Part shown: piece after piece, positions 35,388 through 42,941 of the stretch
How positions within the stretch are numbered: the stretch's first letter is position 1
Layout: each line of letters starts with the position of its first letter
NCBI GenBank assembly: GCA_946533395.1
Contig: CAMNBU010000009.1
Span: 6,031 to 70,030, forward strand
DNA length: 64,000 nucleotides
Source of the DNA: UBA4292 sp002395865
Lineage (GTDB): Bacteria; Bacillota; Clostridia; Lachnospirales; Lachnospiraceae
Direction: 5' to 3'
Notes under the pieces: model-generated
Databases searched by the model: none
Told to the model about the DNA's origin: nothing
Seen by the model: the letters and a program-made list of their open reading frames with translations, nothing else
Program-made: the position numbers and the translations under genes

Positions 35388-35429
35388 TTACTTTTTGTCG
35401 CTGCCGGTCACTACCGGGGCTTTTTTCAT
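35388..35429 (-). CDS. 13-codon leader ORF upstream of upp
   Basis: ATG 35429 is preceded by a perfect AGGAGG about seven bases away and encodes MKKAPVVTGSDKK then TAA. It lies between the upp promoter and upp, in a different frame from upp, ending 32 bases before the upp start. The RBS quality argues for translation. A role as leader peptide is inference. Confidence 0.5.
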   Translation of the reverse strand: MKKAPVVTGSDKK

Positions 35430-35471
35430 ACTGCCGCCTCCTGTGTGAGATCATGTCTCATCCGACAATCA

Positions 35472-35500
35472 ATATTACCACAATGAATGGTCTTATGCAA
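35472..35500 (-). promoter_or_regulatory. probable promoter of upp
   Basis: Minus strand: TTGCAT (35495-35500), 17-base spacer, TAATAT (35472-35477). The -35 keeps only TTG of the consensus; the -10 is good. Predicted transcript leader of about 110 bases contains the 13-codon ORF. Confidence 0.6.
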
Positions 35501-35546
35501 TAGAATTTCGGGTAAATGGAGCTAAACCCCGAAGAATATCGAAGTA

Positions 35547-36146
35547 TTACACGTTCTTTCCGTGAAGCACGGGTGAGAGGGGTTTGTAGATTAAGAAGCA
35601 TATTACGGAGCACAGCAGTCCCTTCACTATGGTGAACGGAAGATTGAAGATCACCAGACACTTTATCAGTGTGTCGGCCGAGGGAAGTATAGCCTTATAC
35701 GCCGCGATGATGTTGTCCATTCCGCCGAAGAGGCTCGCGTAGAGCGGATATGATATGAAATAGTTCACCGGGACACTTATCAGACCCATTACCACGCTTG
35801 CGATAAGGCTTCCGATAATTGCGGCCTTCTTGTTGTGTCTGATCATGTAGATCAGTCCCGCGGTAAATGTGAACGCAGCCGCAAGAAGGAAGTTGCACAG
35901 CTCACCTATCCAGCCGGTGCTTGTTCCCTTTATCAGGCCGTGAAGCACATTCTTGAGGAGAGATATCACCACTCCGGGGACGGGTCCCAGCGCAAATGCG
36001 CCGAGCAGTCCGGGCAGATCCGAAATATCCATCTTCACGAAGCCGGGGATGAGTGACGGTATCGGCACCTCGATGTACATCAAAAGAAAAGCTGCCGCCG
36101 AGAGCATGGCCGTGACCACAAGTTTGTAGGTGTTGATTTTTTTCAT
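35547..36146 (-). CDS. ribU: riboflavin ECF transporter S component RibU
   Basis: Membrane substrate-binding subunit of an energy-coupling-factor riboflavin importer. 199 residues with about six hydrophobic helices. The N-terminal segment VPIPSLIPGFVKMDISDLPGLLG and the region FALGPVPGVVISLLKN are characteristic of RibU. ATG 36146 has AGGAGG upstream; the open frame extends farther only into the riboswitch terminator. Riboflavin specificity is supported by the FMN riboswitch in its leader. EcfA and EcfT subunits are not in the window. Confidence 0.93.
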   Translation of the reverse strand: MKKINTYKLVVTAMLSAAAFLLMYIEVPIPSLIPGFVKMDISDLPGLLGAFALGPVPGVVISLLKNVLHGLIKGTSTGWIGELCNFLLAAAFTFTAGLIYMIRHNKKAAIIGSLIASVVMGLISVPVNYFISYPLYASLFGGMDNIIAAYKAILPSADTLIKCLVIFNLPFTIVKGLLCSVICFLIYKPLSPVLHGKNV

Positions 36147-36215
36147 AGGTTCCTCCTGAAATATAATATTAGGAGTTCCCGGGTCAGATTTGCGCTTTCT
36201 TCGCCCTCCGCCATA

Positions 36216-36243
36216 TAAAAAGCCCTGTCCCAAAGGACAGGGC
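36216..36243 (-). terminator. expression-platform terminator of the FMN riboswitch
   Basis: GCCCTGTCC (36222-36230) pairs perfectly with GGACAGGGC (36235-36243), loop CAAA, followed on the minus strand by TTTTTATATGG. It lies between the aptamer and ribU, the layout of a transcriptional OFF switch. Confidence 0.92.
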
Positions 36244-36265
36244 GGATACGCGAAGTACGCAGTCA

Positions 36266-36371
36266 TCTCTTTCATCCGGACTATACCGTCGGCACCGGAA
36301 TCTCACCGGTTCAGCACTTTCGTGGTCGCGGGCTTTACCGCCGGTGGGGAATCACACCCCGCCCTGAAACA
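36266..36371 (-). ncRNA. FMN riboswitch (RFN element)
   Basis: The minus strand matches the conserved RFN core: GGGGTGTGATTCCCCACCGG, GGCGGTAAAGCCCGCGA, CCGGTGAGATTCCGGTGCCG and ACGGTATAGTCCGGATGAAAG. All of the junction-forming conserved blocks are present in order. With FMN bound, the downstream terminator forms and ribU is switched off. Confidence 0.96.
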
Positions 36372-36380
36372 ACTGGGGAT

Positions 36381-36409
36381 ATAATACTCCATTATCGCTT
36401 TCTACGCAA
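36381..36409 (-). promoter_or_regulatory. sigma-A promoter of ribU
   Basis: Minus strand: TTGCGT (36404-36409), 17-base spacer, TATTAT (36381-36386). Transcription would begin close to the first base of the riboswitch. Confidence 0.75.
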
Positions 36410-36456
36410 GAGGTTTTCACCTCTTTTTCGTATAAAAATACATACAGTTTTCCGTC

Positions 36457-38265
36457 TCACGGCTCCTCAGGCACATGTATCTTTACCTGAGCACAGAATA
36501 TCTCATCGGAAGCATCGGGGTCCTCCACATCATAATATCTTGTGATGACAAGATTAAGTTGTTTTCCCGGTTTAGCTTCGTCTTCATACCAGATCATCAC
36601 CAGACGTCCGTTCATGTCCCTCAGGTACCTGGCATAATAGTACCCTGCGTCAGCATAAAACAGATATACATGATATTTGCCGTGGTAATATATATTCAGT
36701 TCCTCTTCATTCAGAGCCTCTATCCTTTCACTCCGAATACCTGCACTCTTCAGCCAGTCTATGACCTCCGCCTTTGCGGAAAAAGTTTCGACCACATATC
36801 TGTTTTGTCCGAGAAGCCCGACGAACAGTTCATTACCGGTGACATCTATTACGTCGTAAGGCAGCAGGCTGTCATCCCCGTCATGATCGTATACGAAAGC
36901 ATTGTACACCGGAACATACCCGTCTGCGGTGAGCGCCTCCAGGGGATACTCTCCCCTGACCTTCATCCAGCCGGATACACCGTCCTCTGAACTTATGAAT
37001 ATCCAGTCATGTCCGTCCGTTGCACTTAAGTGGCAGATATCCTCCGTGTCCAGATATTTCACAGAGCTGCTCTCGTCCATCTGCTCAAATACCGGCACCG
37101 TAACTGCCGGAATATACGGGTACGGATATTCGTTATAGTATATATCATCAACCACCACAGAGTCAGATTTAAACCAGTAGGGAAAATCCATTCCTTCAAA
37201 GATGCACGGCAGGCCGATGCGCGAGTAACCCATATTCGGCAGGCAGTCGTCCGCTCTCACTAAATCTATATAATAGGCAACATCGTCACCATCGTGTATG
37301 GTTATAAGCGCATCTAAGCCCGGAACATTGGTAAACGCACCTGACAGGCCACCCTTTATCAGCGCAAACTCCGCGTATTTTGTGTCGGAAAGAGTCGCTG
37401 TCATAAATACAGGATAATGCTCGACTTCATGTCCTGTTTCCACTATCCTCCCTGCCACGAAATAATTAAAACTGTCCAGAGTAGTCCTGCTCCTGAAAAA
37501 CTCCTCCTGAGTATCAGTTCCTTCACCGGTGTATCTTCTTTCGCCATCAATAAATTCCATTACCCTGCGAACATCACTGAGCGCACAATCCGGACCGTTA
37601 TGTGAAGCAATTCTATATACCTGCCCCCTGTACGTCTCATATTCAAAAGCCCAGAAACCACCGTTAAAGCTGGTTCCTAAGCGCCAGTCATCGGGAGTAT
37701 AAACATATGCTCTCTTGATCCCCATTGCGTTGCTGAGCCTGCACTCTCCATCCTCAAGCAAGGTGGCCGACTTCAAATATTTTGGTTCAAATTCATCGAC
37801 CCTAAAGCCCTTATTCCTGAGGCAATCATCAAGCATCTCCTTATCGGAGCACATGTCGTACAGAAGAGTTCCATCCTCGACCTTTTCACTGTATCCGAAA
37901 TACTGTGCTCCGCCGAAAGCAAAATAGCAAGGTGACCCCTCAGTCGTCTCCGCAATTATCCTTTCCTCTATCGCTGCGATCAGCTTTTTTCCGAGCGGAG
38001 TCTCGACCGGATCCGTGTCCGCTTTCGGTTTGGTCGTCTCCTTCACAGGTTCAGTCGTCTCTTTCACTGTTGCACTTGTTTCTTCGGAAACCGTCTCGGT
38101 GGACTCTGCGGTCACGTCCGGCCCGGTTATATCCGCCACGCTAACCAGCTCGATCCTTCCGAATTTTCCGTTATCATCGGTCTCGTTTATCTGCCCGTAT
38201 TTGGAAGCAGAGCAGCCGCACAGCATGGCCGCCGTCAGGCACAGTGATATCATTTTCCGCTTCAT
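36457..38265 (-). CDS. lipoprotein of an ECF-sigma operon, with SH3-like C-terminal half
   Basis: 602 residues from ATG 38265 (GGAGGTGAG upstream). Lipobox AAMLCGC, then a Thr/Glu-rich linker with ETTKPKADTDPVE. Residues about 80-300 contain CSDKEMLDDCLRNKGF and FMTATLSDTKYAEF, which resemble the C-terminal domain of the lipoprotein at 45962. Around 385-440 a segment of SH3-like character (DICHLSATDGHDWIFISSED.. GWMKV) matches the lipoprotein at 55130. Third gene of a sigma/anti-sigma/lipoprotein operon, so it is probably regulated by, or senses for, that sigma factor. Function unknown. Confidence 0.8.
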   Translation of the reverse strand: MKRKMISLCLTAAMLCGCSASKYGQINETDDNGKFGRIELVSVADITGPDVTAESTETVSEETSATVKETTEPVKETTKPKADTDPVETPLGKKLIAAIEERIIAETTEGSPCYFAFGGAQYFGYSEKVEDGTLLYDMCSDKEMLDDCLRNKGFRVDEFEPKYLKSATLLEDGECRLSNAMGIKRAYVYTPDDWRLGTSFNGGFWAFEYETYRGQVYRIASHNGPDCALSDVRRVMEFIDGERRYTGEGTDTQEEFFRSRTTLDSFNYFVAGRIVETGHEVEHYPVFMTATLSDTKYAEFALIKGGLSGAFTNVPGLDALITIHDGDDVAYYIDLVRADDCLPNMGYSRIGLPCIFEGMDFPYWFKSDSVVVDDIYYNEYPYPYIPAVTVPVFEQMDESSSVKYLDTEDICHLSATDGHDWIFISSEDGVSGWMKVRGEYPLEALTADGYVPVYNAFVYDHDGDDSLLPYDVIDVTGNELFVGLLGQNRYVVETFSAKAEVIDWLKSAGIRSERIEALNEEELNIYYHGKYHVYLFYADAGYYYARYLRDMNGRLVMIWYEDEAKPGKQLNLVITRYYDVEDPDASDEIFCAQVKIHVPEEP

Positions 38266-38281
38266 AAAACTCACCTCCATA

Positions 38282-38713
38282 TCATAGCTGCACACCATAC
38301 TCGATCTCGTGACCGCTGTAGCTGCATATCAGTCTGTACATGCCGTGCGGCACCGGATCGTCCGTCGTTATCTCGTAGATATCATCTCCCGCTTCCGTCT
38401 TCCCGCTCACTCGGTATTTGATATCAATACTCTCCCCGTCCGAATTTATAACCTTCCAGCCGGAAATGCTCTGCGCATCGAAATCCTCGGGTATATCCTG
38501 AAGCGTCACTGCAATGCCCTTGCGGGTCATTTCCCCCGGCTCCTTGTCGCCTTTAAATGCGTTGCGCACAGAAAATGCCAGTACTATTATTATCAGCACC
38601 GCAGCTACGCACGATATATACCTGGCCATAAGTCTTCTGCGTCTTTGTCTTTTATTCATCAATTCATTTTTAACACGAAGAACTATCTCCGTAGTCATCT
38701 CATATCTTTTCAT
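38282..38713 (-). CDS. probable anti-sigma factor, single-pass membrane protein
   Basis: 143 residues. Cytoplasmic N-terminus (MKRYEMTTEIVLRVKNELMNKRQRRRR), one TM helix (about 33-52), extracytoplasmic domain of about 90 residues. The start codon lies inside the last codons of the sigma gene (14-base overlap), the classic arrangement of ECF sigma and cognate anti-sigma. No zinc HXXXCXXC motif is seen, so it is not a ZAS-type anti-sigma. Assignment rests on gene order and topology. Confidence 0.72.
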   Translation of the reverse strand: MKRYEMTTEIVLRVKNELMNKRQRRRRLMARYISCVAAVLIIIVLAFSVRNAFKGDKEPGEMTRKGIAVTLQDIPEDFDAQSISGWKVINSDGESIDIKYRVSGKTEAGDDIYEITTDDPVPHGMYRLICSYSGHEIEYGVQL

Positions 38714-39248
38714 GGTCAGCCCTGCCCAGTTCCTTTCTCGCCTCACCTATCAGACTGTACACCCGCCTTCTCGGAATACCCAGTATCTTTGCAATCTCCT
38801 CAGGTGTAAACTCCTCGAAGGCGTACAGATACATCACATCATACTGCTCCGGTGGAAGCTGTTTTATGAGTTCATGAAGGTTTTCCTTCGTCTCTTCCAC
38901 CATGTACGCTTCCTCCGGTTCCTCACTTGCAAGCCCCCTGAGGCTCTCCCACTCCTCGTCGCTTATATCGACTGTCTGCAGAAGCGTCCTTCTGTGCCGC
39001 AGCCTGTCGATACAGCAGTTCTTCGTGACAGTGTAGAGCCACGCTTTAAATGTCCCACGCCCCGAATACACCCTGTCTCTTAGGGCGACCTTAACAAAGG
39101 TCTCCTGCACCGCATCCTCCGCATCCGCCCAGTTTCCGAGCATGGATGTGGCGTAGAGTACCAGCCCCTTGTTATACTCCCTGATGATCTCTCCGATAGC
39201 TTCCTCTTCTCCCTGAAGATAACGGCGATAAACTTCTTCGCTGTTCAA
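38700..39248 (-). CDS. ECF RNA polymerase sigma factor (TTG start)
   Basis: 182 residues. Region 2: YATSMLGNWADAEDAVQETFVKVAL and GTFKAWLYTVTKNCCIDRLRHRR. Region 4: LPPEQYDVMYLYAFEEFTPEEIAKILGIPRRRVYSLIGEARKEL. Both are intact. The likely start is TTG 39248 with AGGGGG upstream; it gives MNSEEVYRRYLQGEEEAI, closely parallel to the sigma factor at 62895. An upstream ATG (39278) adds ten unsupported residues. It heads the operon sigma-anti-sigma-lipoprotein. A CGTCTAT box upstream, shared with the 62895 sigma gene, suggests autoregulation. Confidence 0.92.
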   Translation of the reverse strand: MNSEEVYRRYLQGEEEAIGEIIREYNKGLVLYATSMLGNWADAEDAVQETFVKVALRDRVYSGRGTFKAWLYTVTKNCCIDRLRHRRTLLQTVDISDEEWESLRGLASEEPEEAYMVEETKENLHELIKQLPPEQYDVMYLYAFEEFTPEEIAKILGIPRRRVYSLIGEARKELGRADHEKI

Positions 39249-39294
39249 AACATGCCCCCTGTGTAGTATTATCCGCATAACGGCTTCTACTTAT

Positions 39295-39304
39295 ATAGAC
39301 GAAA
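39295..39304 (-). promoter_or_regulatory. candidate ECF-type -10 element (TTTCGTCTAT)
   Basis: The minus strand reads TTTCGTCTAT 46-56 bases before the sigma start. The identical decamer lies 61-70 bases before the other intact sigma gene (63495-63504). CGTC-type -10 boxes are typical of ECF sigma factors. A shared -35 was not seen. Confidence 0.55.
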
Positions 39305-39475
39305 TTTTGAGAGGAAATTACCACGATTTATATGAATTTATTATAAATATTCTATAAATATTTTGTAAACTTTTCAACTGCTGCCGCTCTTTTTTCTTAC
39401 CCCTTGCCTTTTAGTCCGCAATGATATAAAATGATATCGGAAATTGCACACCTTACCGGAGGAACAGCGCAAAAT

Positions 39476-40075
39476 ATGATCTATCTTATCCGCCATGGCG
39501 AGACCGATTGGAACAGCGAAAAAAGAATACAGGGCAGGGAGGACATCCCCTTAAATGACCGCGGCAGAGAGCAGGCTCTCGTGCTTCGGAAGGTCTTTGA
39601 ACACATTCCTCTTGATGCAGCGGTATCAAGCCCGCTTCTTCGCGCGCATGACACCGCAAGCGTCATAGCGGATGCGCACGGGCTCTCGGTCATCACCGAG
39701 CCCGACCTTATAGAGCGTGATTTCGGCATCCTCTCGGCCAAAAGCTACGAGGAGCGCGACAATATGGAAGCCCTCTTCAAGGACTCGCCGCTGCCCGGCA
39801 TGGAGGATGGTCTGGTTCTGAAGAGACGTATGATGGCGGTCATAGAGCGCTACTGCGCCTCTGAGTTTAAAAACATCGTAATGGTCTCTCACGGCGCCGC
39901 GATAAAGGCTGCCCTTCGCGTGATGACCGATGACGATCTCTCGCGCAAAAACGTCTGGCTCAAGAACTGCTGCATCAACATAATAGATAAGGACGAGTCA
40001 TCAAAGCCCGTCCTCGTGAGATATAATCTGAGCCCCGAGGAGTTCAGTCAGTTCATGGTAAATCCCCTCGAATAG
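39476..40075 (+). CDS. histidine phosphatase family protein
   Basis: 199 residues from ATG 39476. The phosphoglycerate-mutase-like fold is shown by the catalytic LIRHGETDWN, the second Arg in SSPLLRAHDTA, the acidic ERDFGIL and the C-terminal catalytic His in VMVSHGAAIKAAL. Substrate is unknown; relatives act on phosphosugars or cobalamin intermediates. GGAGG lies 13 bases upstream, long but usable; 15 further in-frame codons upstream are unsupported. Its 3' end overlaps the convergent sigma/anti-sigma fusion gene by 28 bases. It is the only plus-strand gene between 18.6 and 50 kb. Confidence 0.9.
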   Translation: MIYLIRHGETDWNSEKRIQGREDIPLNDRGREQALVLRKVFEHIPLDAAVSSPLLRAHDTASVIADAHGLSVITEPDLIERDFGILSAKSYEERDNMEALFKDSPLPGMEDGLVLKRRMMAVIERYCASEFKNIVMVSHGAAIKAALRVMTDDDLSRKNVWLKNCCINIIDKDESSKPVLVRYNLSPEEFSQFMVNPLE

Positions 40076-40920
40076 CTTATCCTGTCGTTACTGCATACGA
40101 GTGCCATATTCATCCCTGTTATCTCGCCCGGAAAATGCAGCGTCATAGTATAATAGGTTCCATCACCTTTAACATCCGCCCTGTCGTCATACGTCAGGGC
40201 GATCTTTGTCGATGTATTCTTTTTGGAACTCCATGTATCGATCATTGCACCGTTGTTATAATAAGTTCCTTGCAACTCCCATGTATAGTCGTGCGGGTCG
40301 AAATCTCCCGGTCCGAGCCACACTATATCCGCTGTGATATAACTGTGGTAATACGAGACCTTGCTTATACGAAGCTGTGATATAAGCGTGGTTATATCGT
40401 CTGTCTGCGTTATCACTCTTTTTTCAGCTTCTTTTTTTATCCTGTAAGCCTGATATCTTGCAAGAGCGTAAAAGCCCGCCACCAGCAGCACCGCCGCCGC
40501 GCACACTATCAGCGCGTCCCTTTTTACAGCCTTTATCAGCGACTTCTTTCGCTCTCTCCCGTTCTCCTTCACTGCCTCTATGGTACTCAGTATGTGCTCC
40601 GCTCTCTCATCCGGATCGCTTATCTCATCCGCCCCGAGGTATCTGGCGCACAGCAGCTTCCTGTACTCCCTGAAATCCTCCGCGCACTTATCCCCCGCAT
40701 CGAACAGAACATCTCTTGCTCCGTCGCTTTCGACCAGCTCCGGGCTTCTTATCGCAAGCCTCGCGAAGGCCTCCATCGCCGCATCCTGAGCATCGCTCTC
40801 ATCCTCTATCTTTTCCGCCAGATATTTCGTCAGCTCCTCGTCGTATTTTAGTATGAGCTCCTTCAGGCTCTGCACCTCAGCAGGCGAGTGGTTATTTTTA
40901 TTCTTTTCTGTTTTGTCCAT
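40048..40920 (-). CDS. sigma-like/anti-sigma fusion membrane protein
   Basis: 290 residues from ATG 40920 (AGAGGAG upstream). Residues 1 to about 108 match the N-terminal part of the sigma factor at 45424: DAQDAAMEAFARLAIRSPEL corresponds to DAQDAVQETFARLYFKKPRI, and KCAEDFREYRKLLCARYL to RCAEDFANYGKLLSMNYM. Region 4 is missing. From about residue 110 the chain aligns with the anti-sigma at 44897: HILSTIEAVKENGRERKK, one TM helix (about 138-158), then DDITTLISQLRIS and GPGDFDPHDYTWELQG against VTTIISGL and GPGTFDAEKYSWRLSY. This is an in-frame fusion of the two neighbours. Last gene of the 48.6-40.0 kb operon. Confidence 0.82.
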   Translation of the reverse strand: MDKTEKNKNNHSPAEVQSLKELILKYDEELTKYLAEKIEDESDAQDAAMEAFARLAIRSPELVESDGARDVLFDAGDKCAEDFREYRKLLCARYLGADEISDPDERAEHILSTIEAVKENGRERKKSLIKAVKRDALIVCAAAVLLVAGFYALARYQAYRIKKEAEKRVITQTDDITTLISQLRISKVSYYHSYITADIVWLGPGDFDPHDYTWELQGTYYNNGAMIDTWSSKKNTSTKIALTYDDRADVKGDGTYYTMTLHFPGEITGMNMALVCSNDRISYSRGFTMN

Positions 40921-40994
40921 ATCTGCTCCTCTCACCTTATCCACCCATACCCGTCTTAATATAACGTCGACCTTATCAGGTAACGATGAAGTTC

Positions 40995-42851
40995 CTACTC
41001 CTCCACGGAAACAAAATACTGCGAAACATAAAACCGAGCCTGTTCAAAGTTGACCTCCGTCACCATATCCCTGCCCCACTCGAGCACGGAAAAGCCATAC
41101 ACATCCTCATCGTCAAGCAGCAGTACGCCGAAGAGTCGCGTGCCTTCCACAGTGTTCGTCAAAATCATTATATCTTTAAGGTCGGTATAAATATCCTGCC
41201 TTCTGCGGCATGCATACGCCCACGCCCTGAGTTCATGATCATTGGCAGAATCGCAGGTCCACCCATGGCGGATCTTTTCATCATTTTCGTTGTATTTCAG
41301 GCCATCCTCTGTCAGCTCCTCGGCCACGGAGGAAAAGAGCTTACTTATATCCAGATCGCCTGCGATCTCCGATCCCACTCCGATATCGGGGTATGAATAA
41401 TCGTACGGATGTATCGTCAGCTCCTGAAGAGCATCGGTGTAATACCTCCACCAGACCTCGTCAAACACGGAGGTCTGCACAGCGCCGCATCTCTTTTCCC
41501 AGTCATCCACCGTACACATATACGAATTCTGCCCGTATAGAAACGGACTTATATTATTTGCCAAAAGCATGCTGCCTGACTTTACGCCCTGACCCGCTAT
41601 CATCTGTTTGCAGGGAACGATACCGTCATCCGCCGCGCCTGTCAGAGCCGCGATCCACCCTCTTCCGGGTTCACGCACAGCTCCGTTTTCAAGTAAATTG
41701 CATCTTCCGATACCGCAGAAAAAGTCCCCGAACGAATAGTATTCACAGGTCGAATCCGCGACCGGGAGGAACAGATTCTCCACCGGCAGATGCTCCTTTA
41801 AAAACACTCTGAAATCGAATACCACATAGTCGGGCGCGGTATGAGGCTCCCTGCCGGAAGCGATATCACGGTATATATGCACAGGCTCGCGCAGATCATC
41901 TATCAGCCGTTCTTCGCCAACCGGTTGATCAGTTATGACATATTCATCCACGAATCCGAGCCTTACATGTTCCAGACTGCCCGGGTTCAGATACTCCCCC
42001 TTTATGTGATATATGTAATACCCCGCCGGTACTGAAATGTCGACCCCAAGCGTACCGACGTGATATATCACACCGTCCGCCGTTTCCTCGCAGCTGTCCT
42101 CGGGCTTTTCATAATCAAATACCTCCGGAAGGACGGCCTCCGTTCTGAACCTCTCCGGCTCATACCCGTTCGCGGACGATAAGCTTGCAGACGCCTTGGC
42201 ATCGTATAACGTTTTTCTGCGTTCTCTGTAGGTGTTTAGCCCCAGACATATATTTATCAAAGGCTGCTGCTCCGTGAGGGAAGCATCCAATAACCCGTAA
42301 TCCTCCACTTCTCCCAGATATCTGCCCTGTGCGTATCTTCCGTATATGTCACCTACCGCCCTGTACGCGCCGGCCTCCTCATCATATTTCAGGAAATACA
42401 TCCACCCATCGCCCTTCTTCATGGGTTTAAGCCCCGAATAGGAGACCAGACGTCTTCCTTCATCGAGAAAAGCGTAATCCTGCGCGATCGTTATCACACT
42501 GTGTTCCGTGACATTTCCCTTGTAGACCTTAGTCACAAAAAAACTTCCCTTTGTCACGCAGCTTTTAAATACACTATCGTCAAGTGCATCGTTGTAGGCG
42601 TAGGTGACAGTCTGCACCGGATCATCAATAAATGAGCCGTACACCACAATCTCGGAGGCTCTGACCAGCTCCCTCAGGTTGCCAAACTCCTCATGTTCAG
42701 TCATGACCCGAACCGTCTCGGTATCATATGTCACCGTCTTTTGCTGCGTCTCTGTCTTATATTTAGTTTCGCTGTTGCCTTCATTTTCCTCCACACACCC
42801 TGTGAGTGCAAGGATAATAGCGGCAAATATTACCACCCATCTCCGCTTCAT
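40995..42851 (-). CDS. paralogous lipoprotein, third copy
   Basis: 618 residues. ATG 42851, lipobox ILALTGC. It shares with the lipoproteins at 42881 and 45962 the order: a Thr-rich linker, a domain with FGNLRELVRASEIVVYGSFID, VYKGNVTEHSVITIAQD, LVSYSGLKPMKKGDGWMYFLKYDEE, a GYEPE segment, a GYYIYHIKGEYLNPGSLEHVRLGF segment, EHLPVENLFLPVADSTCEYY, NNISPFLYGQNSYMCTVDDWEK and GVLLLDDEDVYGF.. VLEWGRDM. Extracytoplasmic, lipid-anchored, function unknown. It precedes the sigma/anti-sigma fusion gene by 74 bases, as expected for unit 3 of a triplicated module. Confidence 0.82.
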   Translation of the reverse strand: MKRRWVVIFAAIILALTGCVEENEGNSETKYKTETQQKTVTYDTETVRVMTEHEEFGNLRELVRASEIVVYGSFIDDPVQTVTYAYNDALDDSVFKSCVTKGSFFVTKVYKGNVTEHSVITIAQDYAFLDEGRRLVSYSGLKPMKKGDGWMYFLKYDEEAGAYRAVGDIYGRYAQGRYLGEVEDYGLLDASLTEQQPLINICLGLNTYRERRKTLYDAKASASLSSANGYEPERFRTEAVLPEVFDYEKPEDSCEETADGVIYHVGTLGVDISVPAGYYIYHIKGEYLNPGSLEHVRLGFVDEYVITDQPVGEERLIDDLREPVHIYRDIASGREPHTAPDYVVFDFRVFLKEHLPVENLFLPVADSTCEYYSFGDFFCGIGRCNLLENGAVREPGRGWIAALTGAADDGIVPCKQMIAGQGVKSGSMLLANNISPFLYGQNSYMCTVDDWEKRCGAVQTSVFDEVWWRYYTDALQELTIHPYDYSYPDIGVGSEIAGDLDISKLFSSVAEELTEDGLKYNENDEKIRHGWTCDSANDHELRAWAYACRRRQDIYTDLKDIMILTNTVEGTRLFGVLLLDDEDVYGFSVLEWGRDMVTEVNFEQARFYVSQYFVSVEE

Positions 42852-42941
42852 AAAACCACCCGCATTCATTCGCTACGCGCTTAGCCGTTTTCTGTGGCTG
42901 ACCTTTTCATTTTCACAAACGAGGCTGTAACCGTTCCACGA
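42829..42941 (-). repeat. 113-bp duplication, copy A
   Basis: Aligns without gaps to 44853-44965 with nine substitutions. Read in the anti-sigma frame it encodes an intact anti-sigma C-terminus (ending VSHRKRLSA, stop), but here that frame is not preceded by an anti-sigma gene. Instead it supplies, in another frame, the last ~20 codons of the 42881 lipoprotein. Confidence 0.9.

Noticed and set aside
36409..36428. AGAGGT-TTTC-ACCTCTTTTT hairpin as a terminator
   Set aside because: It is a good terminator only on the plus strand, where no gene leads into it; on the minus strand no T run follows.
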